Of a DNA stretch of 6,039 nucleotides, positions 5,411-6,039 are shown piece by piece (positions within the stretch are counted from its first letter, which is position 1; every line of letters starts with the position of its first letter). The DNA comes from Acidiferrobacterales bacterium (GTDB lineage: Bacteria > Pseudomonadota > Gammaproteobacteria > Acidiferrobacterales > Sulfurifustaceae). The notes beneath the pieces are model-generated. The model saw only the letters and a program-made list of their open reading frames with translations, did no database searches and was not told the DNA's origin. Where the stretch lies: contig CAKKQL010000171.1 of assembly GCA_919902095.1 (NCBI GenBank), forward strand, positions 1 to 6,039. The letters run 5' to 3'. Position numbers and translations under genes: made by a program.

Positions 5411-6039
5411 TCACTCCGTTACCACAATATTGACGAGTTTACCCTGAACCACGATCACTTTCTTCACCAGCTTGCCGACGACATGGCGCGCCACGGCCTC
5501 GTCGGCGAGCGCGATTTCGCGCACCCGGTCCTCGGACGCCTGCACCGGCACCGACACGCGGGCCCGCAGCTTGCCGTTGACCTGCACCACGACCTCGAGG
5601 CTGTCCTGTTTCAGGGCGCCCGCATCCACCTGCGGCCAGCGCGCATCGATCACCGCCTGCGGGTGGCCCAGCGCCTGCCACAGCGCATGGGATATGTGCG
5701 GCACGATGGGAGCCAGCACCAGCACGACGGTTTCGAGCGCTTCGTGCCGCACCCTCCGGCCCGGTTCCGTGCCGTCGTTGGATTTTCCGAGCGCATTCAT
5801 CAACTCCATCACGGCCGCGATGGCAGTATTAAAGGTACGGCGCCGGCCGAGGTCGTCGGTGACCTTCTGCAGCGTCTGATGGGTCAGCCGGCGCAGTTCC
5901 TGAAGCGCGGGCGACAACTCGCCGAAATCACGTCTGGCCGGCAATCCGGCCGCGGTATGCTCGGCGACCATCTTCCACAGGCGCTTGAGGAAGCGGTGCG
6001 CGCCCGCGACCGCTTCGTCGGACCATTCGAGCGTCATCT
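5411..6039 (-). CDS. leuS: Leucyl-tRNA synthetase LeuRS, C-terminal part (5' end outside window)
   Basis: LeuRS attaches leucine to tRNA-Leu in the cytoplasm. Only the last 208 complete residues and two bases of an earlier codon are present. An ATG at 6035-6037 is internal, in the conserved MTLEWSD segment. The visible part covers the alpha-helical anticodon-binding domain (GAHRFLKRLWKMV; KVTDDLGRRRTFNTAIAAVMELMNAL; LAPIVPHISHALWQALG) and the C-terminal domain (VVVQVNGKLRARVSVPV ... VVGKLVKKVIVVQGKLVNIVV). It aligns closely by eye with the E. coli LeuRS end. The catalytic HIGH and KMSKS motifs and the editing domain lie beyond the right edge. The stop TGA (5411-5413) is 6 nt before the lptE start, and the last leuS codons contain the lptE ribosome-binding site. 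Confidence 0.97.
   Translation of the reverse strand, partial: MTLEWSDEAVAGAHRFLKRLWKMVAEHTAAGLPARRDFGELSPALQELRRLTHQTLQKVTDDLGRRRTFNTAIAAVMELMNALGKSNDGTEPGRRVRHEALETVVLVLAPIVPHISHALWQALGHPQAVIDARWPQVDAGALKQDSLEVVVQVNGKLRARVSVPVQASEDRVREIALADEAVARHVVGKLVKKVIVVQGKLVNIVVTE

Overview
The window is a GC-rich bacterial chromosomal segment in which every real gene lies on the minus strand. The gene order (minus-strand reading: leuS – lptE – holA – proA – nadD – rsfS – rlmH – maf) and the presence of lptE point to a Gram-negative gammaproteobacterium. It is probably outside the Enterobacterales, because proA sits between holA and nadD and maf follows rlmH. I cannot name the genus. There is no tRNA, rRNA, CRISPR array, insertion sequence or phage gene, and no convincing plus-strand gene.

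Layout from right to left, in the direction of transcription. The 3' end of leuS enters at 6039 and stops at 5411. lptE, an LPS-export lipoprotein, follows after 6 nt. holA (DNA polymerase III delta) overlaps lptE by 17 nt. proA (proline synthesis) comes after a gap of about 106 nt. nadD (NAD synthesis) follows after 67 nt. rsfS and rlmH (ribosome silencing and 23S rRNA methylation) lie beyond gaps of 165 and 63 nt. maf (a nucleotide pyrophosphatase) starts at 556 and runs off the left edge before its stop codon. The genes probably form one housekeeping block for translation, replication, envelope and cofactor synthesis, largely co-transcribed. I found no convincing promoter or rho-independent terminator.

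The proteins are ordinary; the junctions between them are not. Three junctions (maf/rlmH, nadD/proA, and the 5' end of lptE) carry inverted repeats whose arms have an exact 7-nt period, with a different core each time: CAGT/ACTG, ATTCCGC and CAAG/CTTG. A fourth (rsfS/rlmH) has an inverted repeat with a CTTGGCGG core at 8–9 nt spacing. A fifth (nadD/rsfS) holds a row of small hairpins with GGGA-type loops. These elements reach into genes. One arm supplies the lptE lipoprotein signal core, one supplies the RsfS C-terminal tail, and one contains the maf start codon. The nadD GTG start sits inside a perfect 8-bp hairpin. Shared architecture with unrelated sequence at successive gene gaps is the most interesting signal here.
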